This document shows, piece by piece, positions 47,418-56,380 of a stretch of DNA of 64,000 bases. The notes under the pieces are model-generated. The model made no database searches. It was given only the letters and a program-made list of their open reading frames with translations, and was not told the origin of the DNA. Position numbers and translations under genes: made by a program. Source of the stretch: Paenibacillus sp. 481 (GTDB lineage Bacteria; Bacillota; Bacilli; Paenibacillales; Paenibacillaceae); the NCBI RefSeq assembly GCF_021223605.1, contig NZ_CP075175.1, positions 5,597,501 through 5,661,500 on the forward strand. The letters run 5' to 3'. Numbering within the stretch: position 1 is the first letter of the stretch; each line of letters begins with the position of its first letter.

Positions 47418-48278
47418 CTACGTTTGCAACAAGGGGCCTACTTTAGCAATCGCCTCTTTCAAGCTCTTCGTGCATTGCTCCACTTTCTTTCGGTCTTGCT
47501 TTGTTTTTGCAGTTCCAGTTAACTGCTCTAGTTCGGTTGTGCATTTTTTCAAGGCGGCTAACAGCTGCATATGCTGACTCGGATTGGTCGGGCTAATGCT
47601 GTCTTTGTATAAATCTACGAACAACTGACCATTAGAATCAACTTGAGCCGCATATACTTGCTCTGGTGTTAAGCTTAACTGATTCAGTTCCGCCTTTAAC
47701 CACTCCCGTGTATATCCTGCGGCAGCCAGTGGTTCATTCATGATGTTTCCATCTGAAATGACCGTCTGCGGCTCCGATTCTGCAAGTACGCTAAGCCCGA
47801 GCATTTTAGCCGTGACCGGCAAATTTTCTTTTTTAAGCAAGACGTTAACTTGACCGTTAACTTCCATCGTCGCAAATTCGACGTCCGCAAGGGCAAACAC
47901 CTGCTTGCTACGCAGTTGTTCCATTAATTCGTCCAAGGTTAGGCGCTCTTTTTTCAAATTATCTTCTAGAATCTTGCCTTCTTTAATAAGCACAGTGCCT
48001 GTCCCATCAATACCATCACGGAGCTTCTTACTTTTGAGTTGGGCAAATTCGATTCCTAGCGAAACGAGCGCCCATACAGCTAGCGATAAAATGCCTAAAT
48101 ACCAATTACTTTCCAAATCAAGCGATACATAGGCCGCAAGGCTGCCAATCGTAATGCCCGTAATATATTCGAACAAGGACAGCTGCGAAATTTGCCGCTT
48201 ACCCAGCATTTTCGTAATAAAGAACAAGACGACCACAGCTGTCAGCGTACGCAAAATAACTTCAAGAACGTTCTGCAT
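47418..48278 (-). CDS. DUF421 (YetF-type) membrane protein
   Basis: A 286-residue protein. Three N-terminal helices (EVILRTLTAVVVLFFITKML, ITIGSLAAYVSLDLE, WYLGILSLAVWALVSLGIE) are followed by the DUF421 beta domain (DGTGTVLIKEGKILEDNLKK, FALADVEFATMEVNGQVNVL). The last ~75 residues are a charged helical extension. Members are spore- or stress-linked membrane proteins of unknown role in Bacillus. ATG has GGAGGGAG upstream. It sits between the two chemoreceptors, but its own terminator separates it from copy A. Confidence 0.9.
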   Translation of the reverse strand: MQNVLEVILRTLTAVVVLFFITKMLGKRQISQLSLFEYITGITIGSLAAYVSLDLESNWYLGILSLAVWALVSLGIEFAQLKSKKLRDGIDGTGTVLIKEGKILEDNLKKERLTLDELMEQLRSKQVFALADVEFATMEVNGQVNVLLKKENLPVTAKMLGLSVLAESEPQTVISDGNIMNEPLAAAGYTREWLKAELNQLSLTPEQVYAAQVDSNGQLFVDLYKDSISPTNPSQHMQLLAALKKCTTELEQLTGTAKTKQDRKKVEQCTKSLKEAIAKVGPLLQT

Positions 48279-48408
48279 ATACTCCCTCCTCCATCAATAT
48301 CCGTCTGACCTGTATGGTTCATCCAACATGTATGTATACAGGGTGCAAAATCAGTATGTGGAGGAGTGAACTTTATTATTCCACTTTTTCCATGGTAGAG
48401 GTAAATAA

Positions 48409-48439
48409 CAATCGCCTCGCTTAATAAGCGAGGCGATTG
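48409..48439 (-). terminator. Terminator of the second chemoreceptor gene
   Basis: CAATCGCCTCGCTTA pairs with TAAGCGAGGCGATTG, followed on the minus strand by TTATTT. Confidence 0.93.
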
Positions 48440-48463
48440 AGGAACACGATCGTAGATGGCGTG

Positions 48464-50188
48464 TTACAATTTGAATTTTGCGACTAAGCTTTGCAAATCT
48501 TCTGCGAGTTGCTTTAACTCGTCCATGGCTTCGCTAATGCTTTCAATCGAAGCAAGCTGCTCTTCAGATTCGGATACGACAACTTGAACCGTACCCGCTG
48601 TTTCCGCAGCGATTCCAGCCATCTCATCAATGGAAGCCGAAATTTCTTCCGTGCCGGCCGACATTTCCTCGGTTGCGGCAGAAGCTTCCTGTATCTGACC
48701 GGATACTTGCTGGACAAGCGCTAAAATATGTTCAAACATTTCACTTGCTTGCTTCACGATTACGGTACCCGCAACAACATCTTCTTGTACATGGGCCATT
48801 GCAGATACGGTCTGATGCGTGCTGGATTGAATCTCTTCAATTAGCTCTTTGATCTGCTTCGCTGACACGGATGACTGCTCTGCCAGTTTACGCACTTCAC
48901 CTGCAACCACTGCGAATCCTCTGCCACTCTCTCCGGCACGAGCAGCTTCAATGGAGGCATTCAAGGCCAGCAAATTCGTTTGGCCAGCAATCCCTGTCAT
49001 AACGCCAACAATATTGCCAATTTGATTAGAGCGATCATCAAGCTCTTCAATGACAGAAGCAGTCGTACGTACAGATAACTGAATCGAGTTCATTTGCTCA
49101 ATCGCTTGCTTCAACGTACGGTTTCCTTCTTCAGCGCGTACGGCTGAGTGCGAAGATAGATCAGCTACACTGGTGGAATTTTCAACGATAGATTGAATGC
49201 CACGTGCAAACTCTTCCAATGCGATTGCATTTTCTTTCGACGCCTGCTTCTGCATCTTTGCACCCGTTGACATATCTTCCATCGAAGCCGTAATCTTTTC
49301 CGTAACTTGCATCGTTTCTCGTGCATGATTAGCAACCGTATAAGAACTGTTCATAAGCAGATTAGAACGATCGTTAACCGTCTGTATAATCGTAGACAAA
49401 CCGTCAATCATTGAATTGAAATCTTTCACAAGCGTTCCGATTTCATCCTTGGCATTATATGTACCTCGTATAGACAAATCTCCTTGCGAAGCGTTTGTCA
49501 TCAGCCACTGCACCTCTCGCAAAGGATGAACGATAACACGAACGATAAGGTAGGCAAATGCCCCACTCACTATAATGGAAATAAGACAAATGACAAGCGT
49601 CGATTCTGTTGCCGATCTCGCCCAGTCTCGCGCTTGGTTCACTTGCTGTCCCCCAAGCTTTTCGTTGCGCGTTACAAGCTCGCCCAATACGACCTGCACT
49701 TTCGCACGAACGGGACGTACATGCTCATCGTATACGTCAAAAGCTTCTGCGCCGCGGCCTTGCATGGCCAGCTCTTTTGTCTTATTGTATTGTTGACGAT
49801 AAGGTTTCAATAAGTCTTCATATTGTTTGACTAGCTTTAGATGTTCTTCATTTGCCGTAACTTGTTTGTAGCTCTTAAGTAACTTATTGTTACTATCTCT
49901 TAACTGGGAAATATACTCTTTCAACTTTTCTTTGTTAGCAGCATCATCTGACACCATCATTTCAAACAATGCAGCGTCGACAGAACGATTATTTTGAATC
50001 ATATCATTCAGCCAAATAATCGACTTCAAATTGTAATTGTAAATACTCGCATTTACGCCCTCAATATCTTTTAAAGCACGATAAGTGATGGTTGCATTGA
50101 GCAGTAAAAATAAAAGGCTCACACCTACGAGCAGCCCTATCTTGGTTGATGTCTTCAAATCTCGGAATTTCTTCACAAGCATTTCCAT
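48464..50188 (-). CDS. Methyl-accepting chemotaxis protein, copy B
   Basis: A 574-residue chemoreceptor with the same plan as copy A: first helix ([20 protein letters not shown]), 4HB sensor ([20 protein letters not shown]), second helix near 200 ([18 protein letters not shown]), HAMP and signalling hairpin ([20 protein letters not shown]). The two receptors align through sensor and signalling parts, so they are duplicates separated by the DUF421 gene. ATG at 50188 has AGAGGGGAAG upstream. Confidence 0.95.
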   Translation of the reverse strand: MEMLVKKFRDLKTSTKIGLLVGVSLLFLLLNATITYRALKDIEGVNASIYNYNLKSIIWLNDMIQNNRSVDAALFEMMVSDDAANKEKLKEYISQLRDSNNKLLKSYKQVTANEEHLKLVKQYEDLLKPYRQQYNKTKELAMQGRGAEAFDVYDEHVRPVRAKVQVVLGELVTRNEKLGGQQVNQARDWARSATESTLVICLISIIVSGAFAYLIVRVIVHPLREVQWLMTNASQGDLSIRGTYNAKDEIGTLVKDFNSMIDGLSTIIQTVNDRSNLLMNSSYTVANHARETMQVTEKITASMEDMSTGAKMQKQASKENAIALEEFARGIQSIVENSTSVADLSSHSAVRAEEGNRTLKQAIEQMNSIQLSVRTTASVIEELDDRSNQIGNIVGVMTGIAGQTNLLALNASIEAARAGESGRGFAVVAGEVRKLAEQSSVSAKQIKELIEEIQSSTHQTVSAMAHVQEDVVAGTVIVKQASEMFEHILALVQQVSGQIQEASAATEEMSAGTEEISASIDEMAGIAAETAGTVQVVVSESEEQLASIESISEAMDELKQLAEDLQSLVAKFKL

Positions 50189-50330
50189 CGTATTGCTTCC
50201 CCTCTCTAACTCTCTCTATCTATTTCATAGTTCAAAGATATATTTATCGGAATTAACAGCTAAATAATTTAGGCTTTTGGCACTATGTAAATTGTGCCAT
50301 TTGACGCATATCCTTTTGGCAACAAAATAA

Positions 50331-50370
50331 AACTTGCCTTTCTGCAGAAAAAATCCGCGATCAGCAAGTC
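50331..50370 (-). terminator. Weak hairpin after the MocR gene
   Basis: On the minus strand ACTTGC ... GCAAGT is followed by TTTTATTTTG, 14 nt after the MocR stop. The 6-bp stem with a long loop is modest. Confidence 0.5.
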
Positions 50371-50383
50371 CTTATTTTAGCCT

Positions 50384-51832
50384 TCAATTACACGCTGCCC
50401 ATGCCGCAGAAAATCGCTGCAGCGCTGCTTCCAACTGGGCCGGAGTAGCCTTGCCATAAGAGAAACGTACACAACGTTCATCTTGCCCCATTGCAATACC
50501 AGGAACGTATATCACATCCCGTTGTATCGCTTCCTTAAGCAATCTGGATGCAGGAAATGTGGCGTGAAGCTTGCACCACACATGAATCCCCCCCTGCGGC
50601 TCCGCCAGCTCTTCAATGGGTATTCCCTGTGCCCGCATCTGCTGCAAGCTGCTGATCACAGCGTCCTTGCGCTGCTTAAGTTCTCGTCTTAAGCGAATGA
50701 GATGAGTCGTGTACGCATCCGAACGAATAAACTGATTGGCCACCCATTGCGACACAACGCTATGTCCAAAATCAATTTGCTGCTTCGCATCTGTTAACCG
50801 CTCAATAACTGCTTGCGGGCCAATAACCCAGCCCATGCGAATGCCGGAAGATACGATCTTCGTCAAAGAACTTATGTACAGGACAGAGCCATTGCGGTCC
50901 AACGATTTTAAAGTAGGTACAACCTGTCCATCGTACGATGTCAAGCTGTAAGGATCATCTTCAACGATCGGAATTCCGTATTCAGCCGAAATGTGGAGCA
51001 GCCGTAAGCGGCGCTCATACGAAAGCACAGTGCCTGTAGGATTATGATAGTTCGGATTCACGAATATCATCTTAATCCGCTGCTTGCGATGAAGCTGGAC
51101 GAGCTGTTCGGGATCGATCCCGTGCCGATCGACTGATAGTAAACATGTACGAATGCCTGCCTTATGAAACATCGGCAACGAATAGCAGTAAGACGGATTT
51201 TCAATTGCCACCGTATCCCCTGCTTTGAGTAGGCATTGCGCAACAAGGTGCAGAGCTTGCTGCACCCCTGACGTGATTAAGATAGATGAGGGCGTGCAAT
51301 CAATTTGCTTCATATGATGTTCTTGTTCGGCCAACGTCTGACGCAGCGGATAATAGCCCTGCAAATGGCCGTAGCCAAACGGCATATCGAATGACTGTTC
51401 AGCAATAATTCGCCGCAGCGCCTCGGTTGGATATAATGATTCGGCCAACTCTCCACTGGCAAGATCGATCATGTTGGCGTTGCACTCTTGTACCACTTTG
51501 CGAATGGTCTGCATAAGTGGTTGATTAGAGGCGAATGCTCCTGTATCGATCATGCGTTTCCAATTCGGAACGCGCACCTTGGAGCTGCCCCACATATCTT
51601 TACTTACACGTGTTCCGCTCCCTTGCTCGCGTTGGACGATGCCAAAAGAACGCAACTGATCATAAGCGGACACAACTGTACTCCGATTTACTTGCAGCAA
51701 TTGAGCCAATTCCCTCTCAGACGGAAGCAAGCTTCCTGGCGGGAGTTCACCGCAAGAAATTCGTTCTTCTATGTAAGCTGCGATCTGACGGTAAACGGGC
51801 ATACTTATATTACGATTGGGCTTCCATTCCAA
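50384..51832 (-). CDS. MocR/GabR-type regulator with aminotransferase-like domain
   Basis: A 482-residue fusion of a GntR winged helix (ERISCGELPPGSLLPSEREL, then QLLQVNRSTVVSAYDQLRS, residues 1-75) with a fold-type-I aminotransferase domain. The PLP lysine is in YISSLTKIVSSGIRMGW, and FVNPNYHNPTGTV and IVEDDPYSLTSYDG are typical. MocR proteins sense PLP or an amino acid adduct and often activate a divergent gene. The divergent neighbour here is a 64-residue membrane protein. Candidate direct-repeat operators lie between them. Confidence 0.93.
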   Translation of the reverse strand: MEWKPNRNISMPVYRQIAAYIEERISCGELPPGSLLPSERELAQLLQVNRSTVVSAYDQLRSFGIVQREQGSGTRVSKDMWGSSKVRVPNWKRMIDTGAFASNQPLMQTIRKVVQECNANMIDLASGELAESLYPTEALRRIIAEQSFDMPFGYGHLQGYYPLRQTLAEQEHHMKQIDCTPSSILITSGVQQALHLVAQCLLKAGDTVAIENPSYCYSLPMFHKAGIRTCLLSVDRHGIDPEQLVQLHRKQRIKMIFVNPNYHNPTGTVLSYERRLRLLHISAEYGIPIVEDDPYSLTSYDGQVVPTLKSLDRNGSVLYISSLTKIVSSGIRMGWVIGPQAVIERLTDAKQQIDFGHSVVSQWVANQFIRSDAYTTHLIRLRRELKQRKDAVISSLQQMRAQGIPIEELAEPQGGIHVWCKLHATFPASRLLKEAIQRDVIYVPGIAMGQDERCVRFSYGKATPAQLEAALQRFSAAWAACN

Positions 51833-51842
51833 GTTGCCTCAC

Positions 51843-51914
51843 CTGTCCATTTCATAATGTATACGCTTATTATCATAAAGTGGATGGCCTAAATAAACAA
51901 CAATTGGATGGTCT
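51843..51914. promoter_or_regulatory. Candidate MocR operator: repeated TGGATGG-type boxes
   Basis: TGGATGGCCT (51881-51890) and TGGATGGTCT (51905-51914) are direct repeats with starts 24 bp apart. A related TGGACAGG reads on the minus strand at 51843-51850. MocR-family regulators typically bind direct repeats upstream of their own gene. Confidence 0.55.
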
Positions 51915-51969
51915 CAGCGAAAACAGAACAAAGTATGCTATACGTAGATAATTATTACTAGGGGGCATC

Positions 51970-52164
51970 ATGATGAAGATTTTAATGGGGATCGTTATCG
52001 TAGTCATGCTCGTAGGGCTAGGTATAACCTTATGGCTCGGTTCACAGCAGCATCGGGAGAAATACGGAGCAAGCTTTATGAAAAATTGGGGCCGGTTAAC
52101 GGTTTATTACGTCTTATTTTTCTTCATATTGGTTGGTATATTTCTGTTTTATGTGCGCAGTTAA
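51970..52164 (+). CDS. Small two-helix membrane protein (64 residues)
   Basis: ATG has TAGGGGGC 4-5 nt upstream. Two helices, MGIVIVVMLVGLGITLWLG and VYYVLFFFILVGIFLFYV, flank a short basic loop. No family recognised. It is divergent from the MocR gene and may be its target. Its 3' end overlaps the convergent small gene by 51 bp. Confidence 0.7.
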   Translation: MMKILMGIVIVVMLVGLGITLWLGSQQHREKYGASFMKNWGRLTVYYVLFFFILVGIFLFYVRS

Positions 52165-52365
52165 GGCTCGTTTATTTCTAAGCGGCAGTGTTAGTGGAGG
52201 CACATCCTCCGATGGTTTTCCTTCAGCTTCCGCTTCGGCCTCTTCTAGACGTGTTTGAAAAATGGCCAGTAACTCAAAAAAATCACCTAAAATGGAAAAT
52301 AAAAGTCCAACTATGGCGATGTCGTCTGCTGTCCATGTTAATTCTTCTGACTTTTTTTTGGCCAT
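52114..52365 (-). CDS. Small acidic protein of unknown function (83 residues)
   Basis: ATG preceded by AAGGGAAGGGTGCTCGTACA. The sequence runs MAKKKSEELTWTADDIAIVG, a hydrophobic segment LLFSILGDFFELLAIF, an acidic stretch EEAEAEAEG and a basic C-terminus. It may be peripheral to the membrane. I do not recognise it. It overlaps the neighbouring small membrane gene by 51 bp, which is unusual for two real genes; codon pattern and ribosome site favour both being real. Confidence 0.6.
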   Translation of the reverse strand: MAKKKSEELTWTADDIAIVGLLFSILGDFFELLAIFQTRLEEAEAEAEGKPSEDVPPLTLPLRNKRALTAHIKQKYTNQYEEK

Positions 52366-52539
52366 TGTACGAGCACCCTTCCCTTTTCAAGGCATACATT
52401 CAATAAACCCGCTTCCGCATATATACCACCATATGTAGACATCTGCCATCGTGAATGGGCACTTTAACTTAAATATAAAGATACACACCTACGTTTTGCA
52501 CGGATTGACCCGGAATACTTTTGTTATATTAGAACGAAC

Positions 52540-52572
52540 AAACGGACTACCCTTGATGGGCAGTCCGTTTTT
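52540..52572. terminator. Bidirectional terminator
   Basis: AAACGGACT / AGTCCGTTT with an inner CCC-TTGAT-GGG, followed by T runs in both directions. Confidence 0.9.
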
Positions 52573-52602
52573 GAAATGATTACAGTTTGTTGCCATCTGT
52601 TG

Positions 52603-53118
52603 TTACGAAAGGTGCTCCGCCCTCGCCCCGACAGGGCTCTCAACCAAGCGCTTGTCCTCATCGTTGTCGCGAATTACTTTTTGCAGGGTGAAACTGGCCA
52701 TAATCGTACAAAATATTCCCATTCCATAGTAACCCTTTACTGCAAAAGGTTGATCCAGAAACCAGACAATCCCGCCGAGCGTAAGCGCAACTGATACAGC
52801 AAAAAACACATACGCCATTGCTGTAAACGCTGCCGTATTGCGCTTGCCCATTGGCTGCTGACGATCAGGGGACCGTTCTTGAGCTAGTTTGTCCTCTTCG
52901 TTGTCACGAATCACTTTTTGCAAGGTGAAGCTCGCCATGATCGTGCAAAACACACCCATCCCATAGTAGCCCTTAACAGCAAAAGGTTGATCGAGATACC
53001 AAATGATCCCCCCAAGTGTGAGTGCTACCGAAACGGTAAAGAACACATAAGACATTGCGGTGAATGCCATTGTATTACGTCTCTTCAAGTGCAATCTTCT
53101 CCTCTCTGTTTGATCCAT
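52603..53118 (-). CDS. YiaA/YiaB two-helix protein, tandemly duplicated
   Basis: A 171-residue membrane protein built of two nearly identical halves (residues ~14-77 and ~92-155), each with FTAM(S/A)YVFF(T/A)VSVALTLGGI, LDQPFAVKGYYGMG and FCTIMASFTLQKVIRDN. Each half is one YiaA/YiaB two-helix unit, so four helices in total. DNA and protein near-identity indicate a recent internal duplication. The listed ATG at 53118 has a weak site; TTG at 53094 or 53088 follows AGAGAGGAG and may be the true start. Function unknown. Confidence 0.85.
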   Translation of the reverse strand: MDQTERRRLHLKRRNTMAFTAMSYVFFTVSVALTLGGIIWYLDQPFAVKGYYGMGVFCTIMASFTLQKVIRDNEEDKLAQERSPDRQQPMGKRNTAAFTAMAYVFFAVSVALTLGGIVWFLDQPFAVKGYYGMGIFCTIMASFTLQKVIRDNDEDKRLVESPVGARAEHLS

Positions 53119-53833
53119 ACTCAGAAGTCACAAGAAGCGCCCATTGCCAACGTAATTGTCGCTGCCCCATATAGCTGACAAGCAACATGCTTGCATTTCA
53201 CAAAAAAATAAGATGAATATATGTATAAAAAGAGGTGATAGTTGTAAATTTATTCGTGGTATGTACCGATCCGATCGTGCGACGGCGCTACTTTTTCTTA
53301 GGTGTGTGATTAACATGTGTGTAGGAAACATAGAAGACTGTATGATAAGGTCGCCTCGTACGTATATCCGCTCACAGAGATAGCCGATCGTAAAGATAAC
53401 GGATCGTAGTGAGAACAGATCATAGTGAAAACAGATCATAGTGAAAACAGATCATAGTGATAACAGATCGTACAAACCAATTCGTGTATTCATGTGTTCA
53501 TATGTATACCTTCAAGGACAGGGCTTAGCAACACGTTGACATTACACGGGATTATTCCCCTTATCGAGTATGAAACTAGTATCTATTATATATAATCGGT
53601 ATTTAGATGTAAAAGCTTAATTCCAGCATGTGGAGTGGATGGAATAGACTTACGCAGACGAAGAGGGTTGGAATGAGGAAATGAACACTTCACATGCTTG
53701 CTACCATCGATTGGCTTCAAAATTCGGAAAATTGACATGCTTTCGAGCCTATGCGATATGATACGCTAACTGTATTAACGCCAATCATGTGCGGTATGCA
53801 GCCACTTCTAGTTCCGTATCATTGTGAACAAGG
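53119..53833. other. Intergenic region before nos, with a 16-bp tandem repeat
   Basis: No gene supported in 715 bp. It contains the tandem repeat at 53385-53472 and the nos promoter region. No clear -35/-10 pair stands out. Confidence 0.5.
53385..53472. repeat. 16-bp tandem repeat, about 5.5 units
   Basis: Units approximate AGATCATAGTGAAAAC. Two central units are identical; the others vary at 1-4 positions. Located 360 bp before nos and 270 bp upstream of the YiaA/B gene. It could be a binding-site array or a slippage product. Confidence 0.85.
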
Positions 53834-55099
53834 GTGGATAAGGGGGCTAACATCATTCGAAACGAAACCATTTGGGAAGCAGCTGTCCCTTTTATTAAAC
53901 AATGCTATAGCGAGCTTGGTCGCACCGAACAGGAAACGACTGAGCGTCTTCAACATATTCGGGAAGAAATAACACGTACAGGCAGCTATGTTCATACGTA
54001 TTCAGAGCTGGAGCATGGGGCCAAAATGGCATGGCGCAACAGCAATCGCTGCATTGGTAGGTTATTTTGGCAGTCGCTGCACGTTATGGATGCACGGGAT
54101 GTGCAGCACTTCGATGAAGTGCGCGCTGCGCTGCTGAACCATATCCAGTATGCAACGAACGAGGGGCGTATCCGACCAACGATTACGGTGTTCCCTGCTC
54201 GTTTACATGGCAAATCGCGAGTCCAAATTTGGAATCATCAATTGCTACGTTATGCCGGATATAAGCGTGAAAATGAGATTGGTGATGAAACTGGTCATGG
54301 TCATGCTGATGGGATCATTGGTGACCCGCACTCCTTGACCTTTACACGCGTATGTGAGTCACTTGGATGGCAAGGAAAGCGCACCGACTTTGATATCCTG
54401 CCACTCGTTGTACAAATAGATGATGGAACCCCGCAATGGTTCCCGATTCCTGAGGAACTGGTGCTTGAAGTTCCATTAAGTCATCCCGAATATGATTGGT
54501 TTAAGCAAGATTTGCAGCTTAAATGGTACGCCGTGCCAATCATTTCGGACATGCAGCTTGAAATTGGCGGCATTGCCTATACAGCCGCACCGTTTAACGG
54601 CTGGTATATGGGAACTGAAATCGGAGCGCGCAATTTGGCTGATGAGCAGCGCTATCATGTATTGCCTGTCGTCGCCTCTAAAATGGGACTCCAGACGACC
54701 TCTAATTACTCGCTCTGGAAAGACCGTGCGCTCGTTGAGCTGAATACAGCTGTGCTCTATTCATTTAAAGAAGCTGGGGTTAGTATTGTAGACCATCATA
54801 CGGCCGCGCAGCAATTCATGCGGTTTGAACAGCTTGAGCAAACGGCTGGCCGATCGATAACAGGCGATTGGACATGGCTGATTCCGCCGATCTCACCTGC
54901 CGCAACACCGATTTTCCATCATCAGTACGACAATCGGCAGCAGTCGCCTAACTTTTTGTATCAGGATGCTCCGTACGAGAAGTTGTCGGTGAACGATTTA
55001 CGCGAGCTGCACAAGCTTTCCGAGCTGCGTGAATCGCACGCGCTTCCCGAAAAATCGGCTTCTTGTCCGTTCCATTCGACTTCGGGTAGCTTATCCTAA
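53834..55099 (+). CDS. nos: Bacterial nitric oxide synthase oxygenase
   Basis: A 421-residue haem enzyme making NO from L-arginine. It has the oxygenase domain only, as in other Firmicutes. The haem-ligand Cys is residue 73 in [13 protein letters not shown], with [17 protein letters not shown]-type substrate-pocket sequence ([17 protein letters not shown]), [14 protein letters not shown] and the pterin-side GDWTWLIPP. Compared with B. subtilis Nos (~360 residues) it has a C-terminal extension ending [14 protein letters not shown] at 53834 has no usable site. An in-frame ATT at 53855 lies 8 nt after AAGGGGG, so the real start may be ATT. NO is linked to stress and antibiotic tolerance in Bacillus; the reductase partner is not in view. 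Confidence 0.96.
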   Translation: MDKGANIIRNETIWEAAVPFIKQCYSELGRTEQETTERLQHIREEITRTGSYVHTYSELEHGAKMAWRNSNRCIGRLFWQSLHVMDARDVQHFDEVRAALLNHIQYATNEGRIRPTITVFPARLHGKSRVQIWNHQLLRYAGYKRENEIGDETGHGHADGIIGDPHSLTFTRVCESLGWQGKRTDFDILPLVVQIDDGTPQWFPIPEELVLEVPLSHPEYDWFKQDLQLKWYAVPIISDMQLEIGGIAYTAAPFNGWYMGTEIGARNLADEQRYHVLPVVASKMGLQTTSNYSLWKDRALVELNTAVLYSFKEAGVSIVDHHTAAQQFMRFEQLEQTAGRSITGDWTWLIPPISPAATPIFHHQYDNRQQSPNFLYQDAPYEKLSVNDLRELHKLSELRESHALPEKSASCPFHSTSGSLS

Positions 55100-55182
55100 G
55101 TGTAGGGAACGAGTAGTTGCGTATGCTGACTAGAAGCTAAGAAGAAGTTGAAGCTTGGTACTGGAACTATTCTTCTAAAAAA

Positions 55183-55217
55183 TAAGGCTCCAGCTGACAA
55201 CCATCAGCGGAGCCTTA
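55183..55217 (-). terminator. Terminator between nos and a GNAT gene
   Basis: TAAGGCTCCgCTG pairs with CAGCtGGAGCCTTA, followed on the minus strand by TTTTTTAG. The plus-strand T tract is poor. Confidence 0.8.
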
Positions 55218-55452
55218 CATGCAGTAAACCGTAGGAAAAACAGATTGTATTTAGATATAGAACAAATATGGATCAATGAAACAAAATCCCCCTAACCATA
55301 CCCTTTGTATCACGTTTGCGTATAAGTTAAACGATTTCGTTTTACTAATATCTTAAAGTAATTTTCTGACTATCATATTCACAACGACGAACTCGATTAA
55401 TGACACCAAAGTTTATACCATCAGATAAAGAAGTTCTTGCGTAAATGTACTG
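55218..55452. other. Intergenic, AT-rich
   Basis: No gene or clear signal seen. Confidence 0.4.
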
Positions 55453-56037
55453 CTAGTTAAACTCAATCCCTCTTACCTTAGAGAACAACATCGTATGACG
55501 TAAATTCGTACCCGTAGCATCATAGCACTCGTTACGCATGATCCCCTCTAATGTGAACCCACATCGTCTTGCTACATTGGCGCTCTGCTCATTTTCAGCA
55601 TCACATTGTATCACAAGTCGGTTGGCCCTCAATTCTTCGATCGCAAATTGCTCGATCTTTTGCACCGCTTCCGTTACCAGACCTTTGCCTGCGTATTTGT
55701 TCCTCACCCAATAACCAATTTCAAATTTCCTTACTTTCCAGTCCGGCAAATGTAAACCTCCGCAAAAAACCAATTCACCTGTTTCTTTATGGTAGCCTTG
55801 TAACCGAAATTGCTTGCGTTCTAAAAAATGAATGTGTGCTTGACGTATATTTTCTTCCGTTTCCTCCACAGTAGGCTTTTCTTGCGCCCATACCATCCAC
55901 TTGTGCAAGTCTGCCCAGCTTTCCATAATCGCTGCATTTACTTCAACCCCGTCGCCAAGCAAAGGTTTGCGAATGTACATGCGTGCTGTTTCAAATTGTT
56001 CTGAAATATTCATCATTAGTAGGGATTGAGTAGTCAT
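55453..56037 (-). CDS. GNAT acetyltransferase, RimJ/RimL-like
   Basis: A 194-residue acetyltransferase. ATG at 56037 has AAGGAG 8 nt upstream; the ATG two codons earlier is only 2 nt from it. Motifs include TARMYIRKPLLGDGVEVN, EIGYWVRNKYAGKGLVTEAV (acetyl-CoA loop), and NEQSANVARRCGFTLEGIMR, typical of RimJ/RimL or ribosomal-protein and small-molecule N-acetyltransferases. Acceptor unknown. Confidence 0.9.
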   Translation of the reverse strand: MTTQSLLMMNISEQFETARMYIRKPLLGDGVEVNAAIMESWADLHKWMVWAQEKPTVEETEENIRQAHIHFLERKQFRLQGYHKETGELVFCGGLHLPDWKVRKFEIGYWVRNKYAGKGLVTEAVQKIEQFAIEELRANRLVIQCDAENEQSANVARRCGFTLEGIMRNECYDATGTNLRHTMLFSKVRGIEFN

Positions 56038-56380
56038 GTCCATGTCTCCTTGTCGTTGGGCGTTTCATTAACTGGAAATTAATAACTATTATGTACTGGC
56101 CATTGATGTCATTCATGTTACTATAGCGCCCATTGCTTTTTACATCAATAGCATAAATAATAGATTTGCCTAACTTTAATCAAGGCTTTTTCACACGAAG
56201 TGAGAAGATCCTTTTTTTTCATAAAAAATTCAGTTATCCCACCATATCATTTCCATATGACAACGATACAATATCCATATGCCACTCTTCATCCTAGTTG
56301 TGCTAAGCTTCACTATAATGCTTCAAAGCTTCAAAGATTCCATTCTTTTATCCTAGCAAAAAGAAAGGCTGAACCCACCC
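56038..56380. other. Intergenic, AT-rich
   Basis: No gene seen in 343 bp. A TATAAT at about 56312 could be a -10 for the amidohydrolase, but no -35 fits well. Confidence 0.4.
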
